DNA of 64,000 nucleotides from Pagrus major. Taxonomy: Eukaryota; Chordata; Actinopteri; Spariformes; Sparidae. The number at the start of each line of letters is the position of its first letter. The stretch's first letter is position 1. The position numbers and the translations under genes were made by a program. Shown piece by piece: positions 28,435-40,335 of this stretch. Below the pieces are notes generated by a model, which saw only the letters and a list, made by a program, of their open reading frames with translations, searched no databases and was not told the DNA's origin. The stretch is from positions 23,124,671 to 23,188,670 of the forward strand of contig NC_133227.1 of NCBI RefSeq assembly GCF_040436345.1, given 5' to 3'.

Positions 28435-29389
28435 AAGTTTGAACTCAAGTCTGTTTCCACCAAGTCTCTGTTTACTACTGATCTCTGATCAGCTGTCAAT
28501 AACAAGTTCAGTCAACTGTCAGTCAATAGAAGAGAAACTGATAGATCGGACTGTCTGGTTTGTTTGTTTTTCTGACAAGACAAAACTGTTTCAACTTAGT
28601 TGTGACTGTTCAGTTGAAACAGTATTTTATTGAAACAGTATTTGAAAGATGATTTAAAGTGGAGAATTGAAGTTAAAATGGTTGAAAATGGAAAGTATTT
28701 ATAAATGGACAGTTTAAAGAAAATCGACATGAACGTAAAATTGATTTGTATTTAGCAGGAACTACACAAGACTAAAAACTGGGGGAATCTGGGCCTCGGA
28801 CATAATTATATTCAGATAATCCTCAAACTATTCTTGACAATTCTTAAATTCAAAGTTTTTGTTTTTCTGTTTTTCTTCAGTGTCTAGTTTTATGCAGTAA
28901 GTAACTGGTGTCTACAGCTTTGACTCCCTGCTGAAGATCATGTGATATGGTTGAAAGCTCAGGAACAGTTAGCCTGCTAAATGGACCTTGATTATTAAAA
29001 ATAAACTTCATTTTGATTTTCAGTAATAAAGGTATTAAAACTGAAGAGTAAGTCTTGTGTATATTAAACTGAGAACACTGACACTTTAGGTGTTCACATT
29101 ATTGTGTCCACCCCTTGTATGTGCAGTTCATGCTGTCTGCCAGCAGGAGGCAGCAACACACAGTCTGACTTTAATGTTTCGACAACAGACTGAACACAAG
29201 AAACCTTGAAGTTAAATGATGAAATAATGAACCGGTGACATTTAAATCACTGACATTTACACGTCTGTGTGTGTCTGTGGGCCTCGACTACCCTTTAGTC
29301 TCCCATCATGCAGCTGTGTCACTCCCTGGGGATTGTGGGTAGGAGTGGTGTGTTGCTCGAGGGTTTGAACAGCAGCTCAACATGAGATC

Positions 29390-29551
29390 TGAGAAGCTGC
29401 AGGAGGAGAGACCCCCCACAGATCCACTTCCTGTTTCTAAAGGTCGAAGTCTGAAGAAACACGAGCTGAAGAGAGTGAAGCTGCTCCTGAAGGCTGGGGA
29501 CAGTCCGAAGAAATGTTTCCGACAAATAAAATGTGACGTCTGGTGGTTTTG
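29390..29551 (+). other. Small unresolved ORF with polyA-like end
   Basis: ATG at 29390 reads MRSEKLQEERPPTDPLPVSK and then a Lys/Leu-rich helix-like stretch (GRSLKKHELKRVKLLLKAGD). AATAAA at 29524-29529 overlaps its end. It is denser in GC than its flanks. I recognise no family. It may be a terminal exon, a pseudogene or chance. Confidence 0.2.
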
Positions 29552-29744
29552 AGTCCCTTTGTGGTCTTTTTGAGTCTGGTGTCTTTACAGTGGTTTGAGT
29601 CTTTGCTCTCAGGTGTTTGTGTGTAGTTTTGTGTCTCTATGGTCTTGTGAGTGTGTTTGAAGTCTCTGTAGAGGTTATGCATTGTTTTGAGTTTTGAGTC
29701 TCTGGTTTTGCATCTCTTTGGGCTGGTTTTGAGTTGGGCTGGGG

Positions 29745-30115
29745 ATTCTCATGAACATTTTCTTTCCGGAGAATTTTTTTTTTTTTCACGTGTGAAACAA
29801 ATTTAAAAAAAAAAAATTCAGGAGAATCGTTTTTCATGTGTGAAACAAAGTGAAAACAAAATTTCCAAAAAAAAAAAATCATATGTGAAACAAAAAGAAA
29901 AAAAAAATCAGGAGGAAAACTTTCTTTCAGGAGATTTTTTTTTTTTTTCATTTTTCATGTGGGAAATAAAGTGAAAAGAAAATGTCAAAAAATGTTTATG
30001 TGTGAAACAAAGAAAATTCAGGAGAAAAACATTTTTTCAGTAGAATTGATTTGTTTTTTAAATGTTTCATGTGTGAGACAGACTTGAAAAAAATTCAGGA
30101 GAAAAACTTTTCAGG
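29745..30115. repeat. Satellite 1: CATGTGTGAAACAAAGTGAAAAC units
   Basis: At least five diverged units with poly-A/T spacers; the same unit reappears at 31625-31900, on the other side of satellite 2. Confidence 0.8.
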
Positions 30116-30599
30116 AGACTTGTGTTGTTTTACTCACATACTTGCATTTCCGTATTTGCACTTATAGTGTGATAATTATTCCATAAACACCTTTCAGTTG
30201 TAAAAATATCTGCCAACACAAATCTGGACTCTTTGGTAACTAACTGATCCAGTAATCATAATCGATGGTAGATATCCAAGATTAAATGAAAAAGCATTAA
30301 AGAATGAATAGCCTACTGTTCATGTTTCACCAAATACGATTTCAGTTTTCATGTAGTTTGTGTGAAATCGCTGCAGTGGACACGACTGTGCTGTCAGCGC
30401 GCAGTCTGCACACACACTCTGCCTTCTCCAGTCAGCTCATCTGAATCATCCTCACCACCTGCGAATATGGATTGTATGATTTATGAAAGCCTGTAAATAA
30501 AGTCAGCGACAGCTCTCACAGTATCGTTACACTCCATATCCTCATTGTGAGTCCTAATCATGATGCAGGCTGAGTTCACATAACTACACTTACTGTATA

Positions 30600-31625
30600 A
30601 CTTAACGTAACTTCATCCTCAAAATTCAAACTTTTCCCCCCGAAATTCAGACTTTTTTCCCCTAAACGTTTTCTAACTTTTTCTCAAAATTCTAACTTTT
30701 CCCCCTAAAAGTTTGTCCTCAAAATTCTAACTTTCCCTAAACTTTTTCTAAAAATTCTGACTTTTTCCAACCTTTTTCTCAAAAATCTGACTTTTTTCCC
30801 TGAACTTTTCTCTTAAAATTCTGGCTTTTTTTCAAACTTTTTCTCAAAATTCAGACTTTCTCCCCAAAAAGTTTCTCCTCAAAATTCTGACTTATTCCCC
30901 TTAAATTTTTCAAAAAAATTTGACTTTTGTTTCAGACTTTTTCGTCAAAGTTCTATCTTTTCCTCCCTAAAAGTTTCTCCTCAAAATTCTAATTTCCCCC
31001 CAAAATTCAGATTTAACTTTTTTTTTAATTTTGACTTTTTTTCACTTTTCTCTTAAAATTCTGACCTTTTTCCCTCAATTTTTTCTCAAAATTCTAACTT
31101 TCCCCAAAAAAGTTTCTCCTCAAAATGATGACTTTTACCCCCAAATTCTGACTTTTTTCACTTTTTCTCAACATTCTGACTTTTTCCCTTAACTTTTTCT
31201 AAAAATTTAGACTTTTGTTTCAAACGTGTTCCTCAAAATTCTATATTTTCCCCCTCAAAGTTTCTCCTCAAAACTCTTAACTTTCCCCCCCAAAATTCTG
31301 ACTTTTAAAAAAAAAAAATTCTCAAAATTCTGACTTTTTTCAGACTTTTTCTCAAAATTCTTTTCCCCCTAAAAGTTTGTCCTCAAAATTCTAACTTTTC
31401 CACCCCAAATTCTGACTTTTTCTAACCTTTTTCTCAAAAATCTGACTTTTTTCCCTCAACTTTTCTCTTAAAATTCTGACTTTTTCTAACCTTTTTCTCA
31501 AAATTCTGACTTTTTTCCCTTAAAATTCTGACTTTTAAAAAACTACAAATTCTCAAAATTCTGCCTTTTTTTCAGACTTTTTCTCAAAATTCTGTCTTTT
31601 TTCTCTTAACTTTTTCTAAAAATTT
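30600..31625. repeat. Satellite 2: about 20-bp CTCAAAATTCTGACTTTTT units
   Basis: Around 45 degenerate copies of TTCTCAAAATTCTGACTTTT with C-run variants. Strong strand asymmetry: + strand pyrimidine-rich outside the AAAA cores. Confidence 0.9.
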
Positions 31626-31987
31626 TGTGTGAAACAAAGTGTCGAACAGGGGAAAAAATGTATCATGAACACTTTCTTTTCGGAGAAATACGTGAAACAA
31701 AGTGAAAACAAATGTTTCTAAAAAAAATTCATGTGTGAAACAAGAAAAAAAATATTGTGAAAAAAAAGGTTTTTAGGAGAAACTTTTTTAAAATTTTTTC
31801 TTTTTTCATGCTTGAAACTAAGTAAAAACCCTTTTTTTGACAAATTCTCATGTGTGAAGTGGAGTGAAAAAAAAAAAATCAGGATATTTTTGTTATGTTG
31901 TGTAACCCAGTAAAAAACATTTAAGGGAGATTTTTTTGTGGTTGAAAAAACCCTGAAGACATTTTGAGAGTTTGTTCATGTTGAAGC

Positions 31988-31993
31988 TTTAAT
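31988..31993 (-). terminator. chm: Candidate chm polyA signal (ATTAAA)
   Basis: ATTAAA on the complement about 175 nt past the chm stop; no AATAAA is nearer on that strand. Inferred. Confidence 0.4.
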
Positions 31994-32166
31994 GTTTCCG
32001 CAGAACAGAACAAAGTGTAAACAGTATTTAAATAAGACAGAAGGCAAGAACAAATAATAGAAAAATAATAAAGATTTAAAACAAGACATGAAGGCAACTT
32101 TAACCCACAAATCACTGCAGGAGCTTTTGGCTTTAACAGAAGGTTTATACACTTTATCTCTGCATG

Positions 32167-32490
32167 TTACTCCTCAGTCTGAAGGCTCTGCTCCTCCTCT
32201 TTCTCCTCCTCTCCTGCTCCGTCTTTCTCCTCCTCCTCTTGTTTATCTTCTGTCTCGTCCTTCTCCTCCTGTTTATCTTCCGTCTCCTCCTTCTCCTTCT
32301 CCTCCTGTTTATCTTCCGTCTCCTCCTTCTCCTTCTCCTCCTGTTTGTCTTCTGTCTCCTCCTTCTTCTCCTCCTCCTCTCCTCCCGTGGCAGAGGAGGT
32401 GTTGTCTCCATCGTAGATGATGTCTTCAGGGTTCGGAGCAGGAGGACAGAAATCCTCCTCAGGGAGAATCTTCTGGAAAATCGACTCCGC
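32167..32490 (-). CDS. chm: chm exon 17, C-terminus with acidic tandem repeat
   Basis: 324 nt including TAA (32167-32169). [20 protein letters not shown] is conserved. After [10 protein letters not shown] the protein becomes a Glu/Lys-rich tail built from imperfect [12 protein letters not shown] units (four ETEDKQE copies), unlike the mammalian tail. Confidence 0.94.
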   Translation of the reverse strand, partial: AESIFQKILPEEDFCPPAPNPEDIIYDGDNTSSATGGEEEEKKEETEDKQEEKEKEETEDKQEEKEKEETEDKQEEKDETEDKQEEEEKDGAGEEEKEEEQSLQTEE

Positions 32491-33912
32491 CTGAACGGAA
32501 AATAAAATCACTGTCAGATGGCAATTTTAATCTTTGTCTGAAGCTACAAGGACTTTATTTTTGTTAGTTCTGGCAGTAACTTTGGACAAAAGATGACGAC
32601 ACACTAACGCGACTTGGTCAAAGCAGCAGAAACTTCACACAGTGTTGGTTTTTATATGACTGTTGGTTTGTGTGTGTCTCACCTGTTTGACGGCGTGTTC
32701 GTGACCCAGACCTCCGTCCGGTCCAGAGCACATGTAAACATTAGACGGGAGGTCGTGACCTTCAACCTCCAGCCCCGAACCGTCAGCCATGTTGAAGTAC
32801 AGACACCAGAGGACAGACGGACAGTTTTCTGCAGAAAGAGAGACATTTAAAAGATTTAAACATCAAATAAAAATCAGACAGAAGATCAGCTGTTGTCAGT
32901 ATAAATGTACCTACATATTTTTTATCATTTGTCAAATTATGAGCAGGTTTTTCACAGTTGTGAGTCTACAGCAGTATATAAATGTCAGTCTCAGTGAGAT
33001 CCACCTGTAAAGTGACAAAATGTCAGATTTACATACAGAAACACTGAAGGCTACACACACACACACACGCACACACGTTTATGCTCACTTTGGGGACTCA
33101 TGTAGAAACAACGCTCGTCTGAGACGCCAACAGATTTGAAATAATAACCACAAAGATGAAATTCACTGTGGAATTCAGATCATTTGTACTGAGTCCAATT
33201 ATACGTTTAGTTTAGGTGAATTAATCTGAAATGTCCAAGTCGAATCTGAGCCACCCAGTATCGTCTACAGGCATCAGACCCTTTCAGGATCCTTTTAAAC
33301 CAAATTTATGAGATTTTGGTCCTGAGCTGGAGGTTTAATGTAAAGATATGGTTGTTAGAGGGAGTTAGGTTAATCTACATTTTGTCAGCAGCTTTAAAGT
33401 AAAAAGACAATATTAGTTTCAGTGATAGGTTGAATTGTAATGTCAGAAATGTTTCACACACTTTTCGTTTGACTTATTTTGACATAAATATATTAAAATG
33501 ACTTGCCTGATATTTAGAGAATTGAATATAAGAAGTTTTAAGACTTTTTAAGGACCTGCAGTCACCAGTTAACCTCTTACTGTGAGGAAAAACAAAACAC
33601 AACAGCTCTGCCATGAACTCCACTTTTACAAAGATTTTACATTTTCTTGTTTTTGTAGTTAATCCTCTTGTATTTATTATTGAGGCCATAGTGGACACAC
33701 TTTTGATGGACGTTTTCCCACATTTTTTCGACCAATTGATTAATTGATAAGTAAATAAAATGATTGCGTTGATTAGTCGTGAATAAAAATAATAATGAGT
33801 TGCAGCTCCAGCTTCAGAATAAAGAAGCTGAAGCTGCAGAAACTTCTGTCCTCCTCCCTCATCCCCTCTGATGAATCTCTTTAAACCTGCATCCATCCAT
33901 CCTCGAGGCTCG

Positions 33913-33968
<56 letters not shown>

Positions 33969-34090
33969 CATTCCTGCAGGTTGTTCATGTTATAATTAAA
34001 AGCAGAGAAGGAAATGATGAATGAATTAAAGACAAAGAGAAGAGGAGGTCAAAGAGGAGAGAAAGTTTACAGGATAGAGAGTATCATTCA

Positions 34091-34131
<41 letters not shown>

Positions 34132-35030
34132 CTTGGTCATGTGATTCTGGCGTGCGGAACATCCTGGTGACCACCGGCGACAGGTCCTCGTAGGCGGAGC
34201 CAACTGACTGACAGGTGAGATGGACCAAATCTAGGAGACAAAAAAAAATTCATTATCTCATTAAACAACTTCATCAGATGTCTGTGGTCTCCATGGCAAC
34301 AGACCAACCATTGTTTCTATGGCGTCAGGCCGACTATTTTCCATTGTTTTTGTCAATATCATGTGTAAATTACCTTTATTAGTCCTCAATATAACTGCGT
34401 ACTACCCTCTCCAATTTTGTTCATTTCTAGGTGCCTACTTTCCTAGATTTTTTTTATTTTTTATTTTTATTTATTGTTATTTTTGTTTTTATGTGTTGTT
34501 TTTTTGTATTTATTGTTATTCTGATTGGCACTGATGTAAGCATTTACTTCTTTTCCTCTTTTATTATTATTATTATTCTGTTGTGTTTTTATTTTTGATT
34601 CTGATGTTACTGTAATTTGGAGCAATCTCTGGCACAAGAATTTCCTTTAGGATTAATAAAGTTCTAACTTATAAAACAGAAAAACCCTGACAAACATGAA
34701 AAGCGAAGATTTTTCTTTGATAAATGACATTAAAATTATTAAATGTTTATCAAAACAGTTTATTTTCGCTGCCAATCAATGAGTCAGTTAATCAACAAAT
34801 TGTCTGTCAAGACTTTGTAATTGCGACTTAAGGATTTTTATAAAACTTTATTGTAGATATGAACACAACCTGTCTGTGTGTGTGTGTGTAGATAAATGGT
34901 GTTTTGTTTTAAAGCCGTTCAGGCCCACTGACTCAGTAACCAATCACACTGCAGCATCAGGACACAGCAGCAGAAGAAGAAGATGATGATGATGATGATT
35001 TGACAGGCGTAACACACACACAAACACACT

Positions 35031-35066
<36 letters not shown>

Positions 35067-35780
35067 CCTGCTTTGTGTGTGCGTGTGTTGTTGGTCATTA
35101 ATCAGTGTTTCTCTGGCGGATTCATCAGTTTCTCTTCAAGGACACTGCAGGATTTTCAGCTGCAGAGTCTCACTGATCATCACCTCCAGCTTCAGATCTC
35201 TCACGTATTTCATGTATTTATACTGATTTAGTTATATGGAAATAAAGGCTCCTAAAACCTCCCCAAGGACCTCAAAAACCTCTTCAAGGAACCTTCAATT
35301 CACAAAATAAAAGCTGTGAGATTATATATATATAAGATACGACATATGGAGAAATTATGAAGATGAGATAACGAGAAACAGGAGATAAAATATCATACTT
35401 AAAGACGAGAGATGATTCATGAGATAATAAGATAAAATTATGAATCTGAGATGAAATAGAAAATCAGATGAGACATTAGGCTAAATAAAGATTATATAAA
35501 GTCATGGAAATGCAATGAGACGAGATATAACAGCGAGTGTTTGTGTCTCACATGTTCCAGGCATGCAGGTCATCGTGGACGAACACAGCTCCACCATCTT
35601 CACCGCCGGACATCCTGCTGCTATTGGAGGAACCGTTACCATGGAGACCTGACAGACGGACAGACAGACAGATAAAAGTTCCACCTGAGTTTAACCAGAC
35701 AGACAAAAGTCTTTAATGAAAAACCTCCTCAGAGTGTTGAAAACCAGATTAGTTTCATCTTATTACTGAACACTGCAGGC

Positions 35781-35856
<76 letters not shown>

Positions 35857-37681
35857 GCACAGCAGAAGATCTATGAAGCATCATAATTCTCTGACCAAAC
35901 TTAATTCAATATTTCAATATTTAACTCACACCTAATTAGTGAGGAGTGTGTGTCGGTGTGTGTGTGTTCAGACAGATGAATTTGCGGATTTTCTTCAGTA
36001 AGCGACTCTTTATTTGACTTTTTTCTCCACTTTTTCATTAACATCCGTCCCATAATTCATTGGGGCTGAAGGACACAGTGACCTCTGACCTGAAGTTTCA
36101 CACTTTGAAAAGTCTGATTGACTTCCTCATTCAATCCTCTAACCAGCTGGTTAGCAGCAAATCAAAGTATTTAATAACTCCACCCTGAGTTTACCTGAGC
36201 TTCACCTGAGTTTTACCCGAGTGTCATCTGAGCTTCAACTGAGCTCTACTTTAGATTAATCTGAGCTTAAGATATGCTTCACAAAGATGTTACTCATCAC
36301 TTCCTGCATATGCTTCAGAATAAAAGCAGTTTAACTCATAAAATAACATTACCCGAAATGTATATATCATTTTTGCTATCATTTCACATTTTTTACATTT
36401 TTGTCTAGAAGTCATTTTGAAACTCAACACAAGGCTCAGATATTAGGCCGACTGATGTTCCTCCACATTAATGATGAACTGACGTCAGCATGCTAACATG
36501 CTCACAATGACAATGCTAACATACTGATGTTTAGCAGGAATAATATTCACCACATTCACAATCTTAGTTGTAGTAGTAGCGTGTACACAACATTAGCTAA
36601 TAGGCAGTAAACACAAAGCACAGTTTAGCATTTATTTGGCCATAAACCAAGGTTCAACATTAATGTTTTGAATGAATTCAAATTTGTTATTGACAGGATT
36701 TACCTGTTGGTCTGAGTCACTTGGAAGAATGGAGCCATCAGTGATCAAAACAGCTCTGGAGAGAGACCTGAAGAGACAGACAGACAGACAATTTGACTAA
36801 AGTTAGAGATTTACACTGGGTCAACATTTGGACTTCATCCAAGACCAATCCATGGAAAACTTACCTGAATCCCTGACTGTACAAATTAATAATATATAAT
36901 ATATATATATAAGACCGATTACATCTACCAAGGACATCAGCAGGTTAACTTCCTACCTGAGCTAAATGCTCCTAATTTATTATTGTATGTTAAGCAGTTA
37001 TTATTCATCTTTATGAGAGGTTTGAGTGTTTGGTAGGAAACTGGGTGGTACTGGCTGGTTGTTGATTGGTGGGTCCTGACCTGGTGGGTGTGGCCATCTT
37101 CTTCCGGTCCGCCCCCACGTAGCCTTCCTCCACCACAAAATGGGTGCAGCTGATTCGCTGTCCTCTGCTGTCAACCACCGCCTTACACCTGAAAGAAGGG
37201 GGGTCACACACCATGATGTCATTGATTGGACTGTAAACAGACACTACAAAGAACTTTGGATATTTTTTAAACTAAAGAACAAACTGAGCAAAATGTCTTG
37301 TTAATCTCCGATCGAAATTCAAAAACCAAAAGAGATTCAGTTTACTAAAACAAAGCAAAAAAAAGCAATATTCGTTTTTCCTAAACCAGTGAATTTCACA
37401 ATATAGCTTAAAAAATTACTTAGATCAGTTTTTAATCTATCAGCTGGTTAATGTCTGTCAATCAATTAATCCACTAATTGTTTTATCGGTATACTGAATT
37501 AATGTTAATTAACTACAGCTCAGTTTATAGTCAGTTAAACCAACAGTCGGCAACTAAACCTGTGAGTTATAATTACAATCACAGCTCTTGTGATTTGAAT
37601 ATTTCACTTTATTAAATTGTGATTTCAGTATAAAAATGATTGATTTTGAAGGCAGCAGCCTTTTCAAGGGTGTCTCACTTA

Positions 37682-37716
<35 letters not shown>

Positions 37717-40292
37717 AGAACTGAAACCTATTATTGGGAATAATGATGCGCACAAAAGCTCATCCATAACCTCTGACACACACACACACACACACATTTT
37801 GGGGAGCAGCGGCACTAGAAGGTCACACACATAAACATAATAGACAGATGATAATAACACACACACAGTCAGAGCTCCTCGTGTGTCTCACTGCTACCCT
37901 TTTAGCACCGTTAGCATTTACACAGAATGATTTTTACTGACTGCAAATCAGAGCAGAACGGCACCCGGCAGGAAGTAAGTTAATAAAGGTTTGTTATTGT
38001 AGTTCGGTCAGCAGGTGGAGCTGCAGCAGGAGTTGATTAAGATACGTTAATTAAATTACCACAGTTTGCTCTTAAATGGACCTCTTTCTCAGAGTCACAA
38101 CTGAATTAAATGTGAACACACAGACCTGAAACATGATTGATAACATTCAGTGTGATTTACACCTCCTGAAGATATCATTATCTCTGATGTCTGTACAGAA
38201 AAATATGTCCATAAATCCACTAAGAAATCATCAAAAAAAGACCATGTTTTTAAGTTTTCCTCAGCATCAAAGTAATCCAGTGATAGCTGTCTGTACACCA
38301 ATGGATACACTACAAACAGAAACTGCTAATAGCTAATCTGGCAGACTTTTAGTGAAGACAATTTGACTAAATGTAAACAAATGTGGGCTAAAAAACAGGC
38401 TAACAGACATTACAACAGCACGAGACAAAGAGTAACACTCAACATGGTTCTTGAAAGAGAAATGCTAACATGCGAACAGGGTAATGTCACCATGACGACA
38501 CAATCTGACAGTCATTTTTTAAAGTGCGACCTTCGATAGGTCACCTGTGTGTGTGTGCATGTGTGTGTGTGTGTGTCAGCAGTCAATCAGTCATTTAATC
38601 TGGCAGCTGACGAGGCAGCAAATAATCATAGAGAGACACTGACACAGACAGAGAGAGAGGGGAGAGAGAGAGGGGAGAGAGAGAGAGAGCAGTGAGGTGT
38701 GAAGAGGAGGAGGAGGAGGAGGTGAAGAGGATCAGAGGTTAAATTATAATGTTAATTTCCTCTTCATAAATTGAATATTTTACTGATCATAAATTATCGT
38801 CCAATCACGGCTCTGAACAGGAAGGTCACACACGCACACACACACACACACACACGCACACACACACCTGTCTACCTGTCTGTTGAGTCCCTTCATTTTT
38901 AAAAGCTACAAAATCCATTAAACATCAATATAAATCACATAACTGATGACAGAAACAGCTCAAGTCCAGCTGTATTTGACTTTTGGGTGTTTTTTACTGT
39001 TTGTAGTGGGAAGAAAACAAGCTGCCGTCACTCCGTCTGGACACACCTGAGAGTGTGTCAACAATATTTCTGTGACAAACATTTGGTTTACATCAGGTTC
39101 AGTGAACCAAAGACGGCGACTACTCAGTCTAATGAGAATTGCTCGGCTTGAAGAAAGCTGGATAAATAAATAACCTCCATTGATCAAAAAGTCATGATTG
39201 ACCTTTGAGGTCGAACAGTTTTACAGACGTCTCTTTTATAATGGTGCTCTGTGCTTTTCAAGCCACAGGGGTATTTTTCGCCACAATACCGCTGGACGAT
39301 GACCACTGGGAACAAGTATCAGTACAATGAACAAGGGCAGTATTTTGAGCAGTACGAGTACTCTGAGTACTATCAGTATTACAGTATTTTTACCTGTTGG
39401 TTTCCTTGTCCACCACCAGACAGTTGACTGAATGTCTCAGACAGTAGATTCCTCCAAACACAGCACACATCCTGAAACACACAACAACAACAACAACAAC
39501 AGGAATGTTATCAAATCAACATAAAGGAAAACGTGACATTTACAGTTGCCAGACTCCAAAATGAGATTAGATTGATGAGGAGGGTGTTTAATGGCATCTC
39601 TGCCTAGATTATGATGTGTCTCAGCCAATCATAGTCAGCTGTGGTTTCTCTACACCGCTCCTCCTCTCGCTCTCTAACTCCAAACATTACCATGTATGTG
39701 TGAGTGTGTGTTGGATGTGTGTTTTGTCCACATCAGCTTTGAGGAAAAATTATGTTTTAAATCAAATATTTTATTTTTTTTAAATCTTTTAATCTTTAAA
39801 ATGTATGTTTTTTATTTCTTGGTAAAAAGGACATTTTTGAATAAAAATTGACTTTCTGGGAAAAAATCTTCTTCAATAAAAAATAATCTGAGTTTCTGAG
39901 TGGACTTTCTAAGTAAAGATTCAGACTTCACAAACATTTATTACAACTTTAGAAAAAGTTGAGGTCTTTCCTGAAAATGTTTGACTCAATAAATAAAACT
40001 ATGACTTCAAGAAAAAAATAAAAATGAACTTTTTAAGTTTCTGACATTTGACTTTATGAATAGAAATTTTTACTTTATGGCTTATGGGATTTTAAGAGAT
40101 TTAAGAGACACAACATCTGATATATTATCAGCGTCTACAGCAATCGTGGTGAACATGGCAGCAAACAGAGCAGACACAGAGCAACTTGAACTGACAGATC
40201 ACACAGTCATTATGTTAAAATAATTAATTAGCACAGCTATAAATTACAAAACATTAAACATGACAAACTAAACATGACAAATTGAAGCCCCA

Positions 40293-40335
<43 letters not shown>

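Larger units (their letters stand above)
28435..31987. other. Convergent intergenic region rps14 / chm
   Basis: Contains an unresolved small ORF (29390-29551), two interleaved satellite families (29745-30115, 30600-31900) and an ordinary stretch at 30130-30600. No recognised gene. Confidence 0.6.

Noticed and set aside
32154-32505. Frames on both strands rich in Arg or Leu over chm exon 17
   Set aside because: Out-of-frame readings of the coding minisatellite; only the REP1 frame continues the conserved protein.
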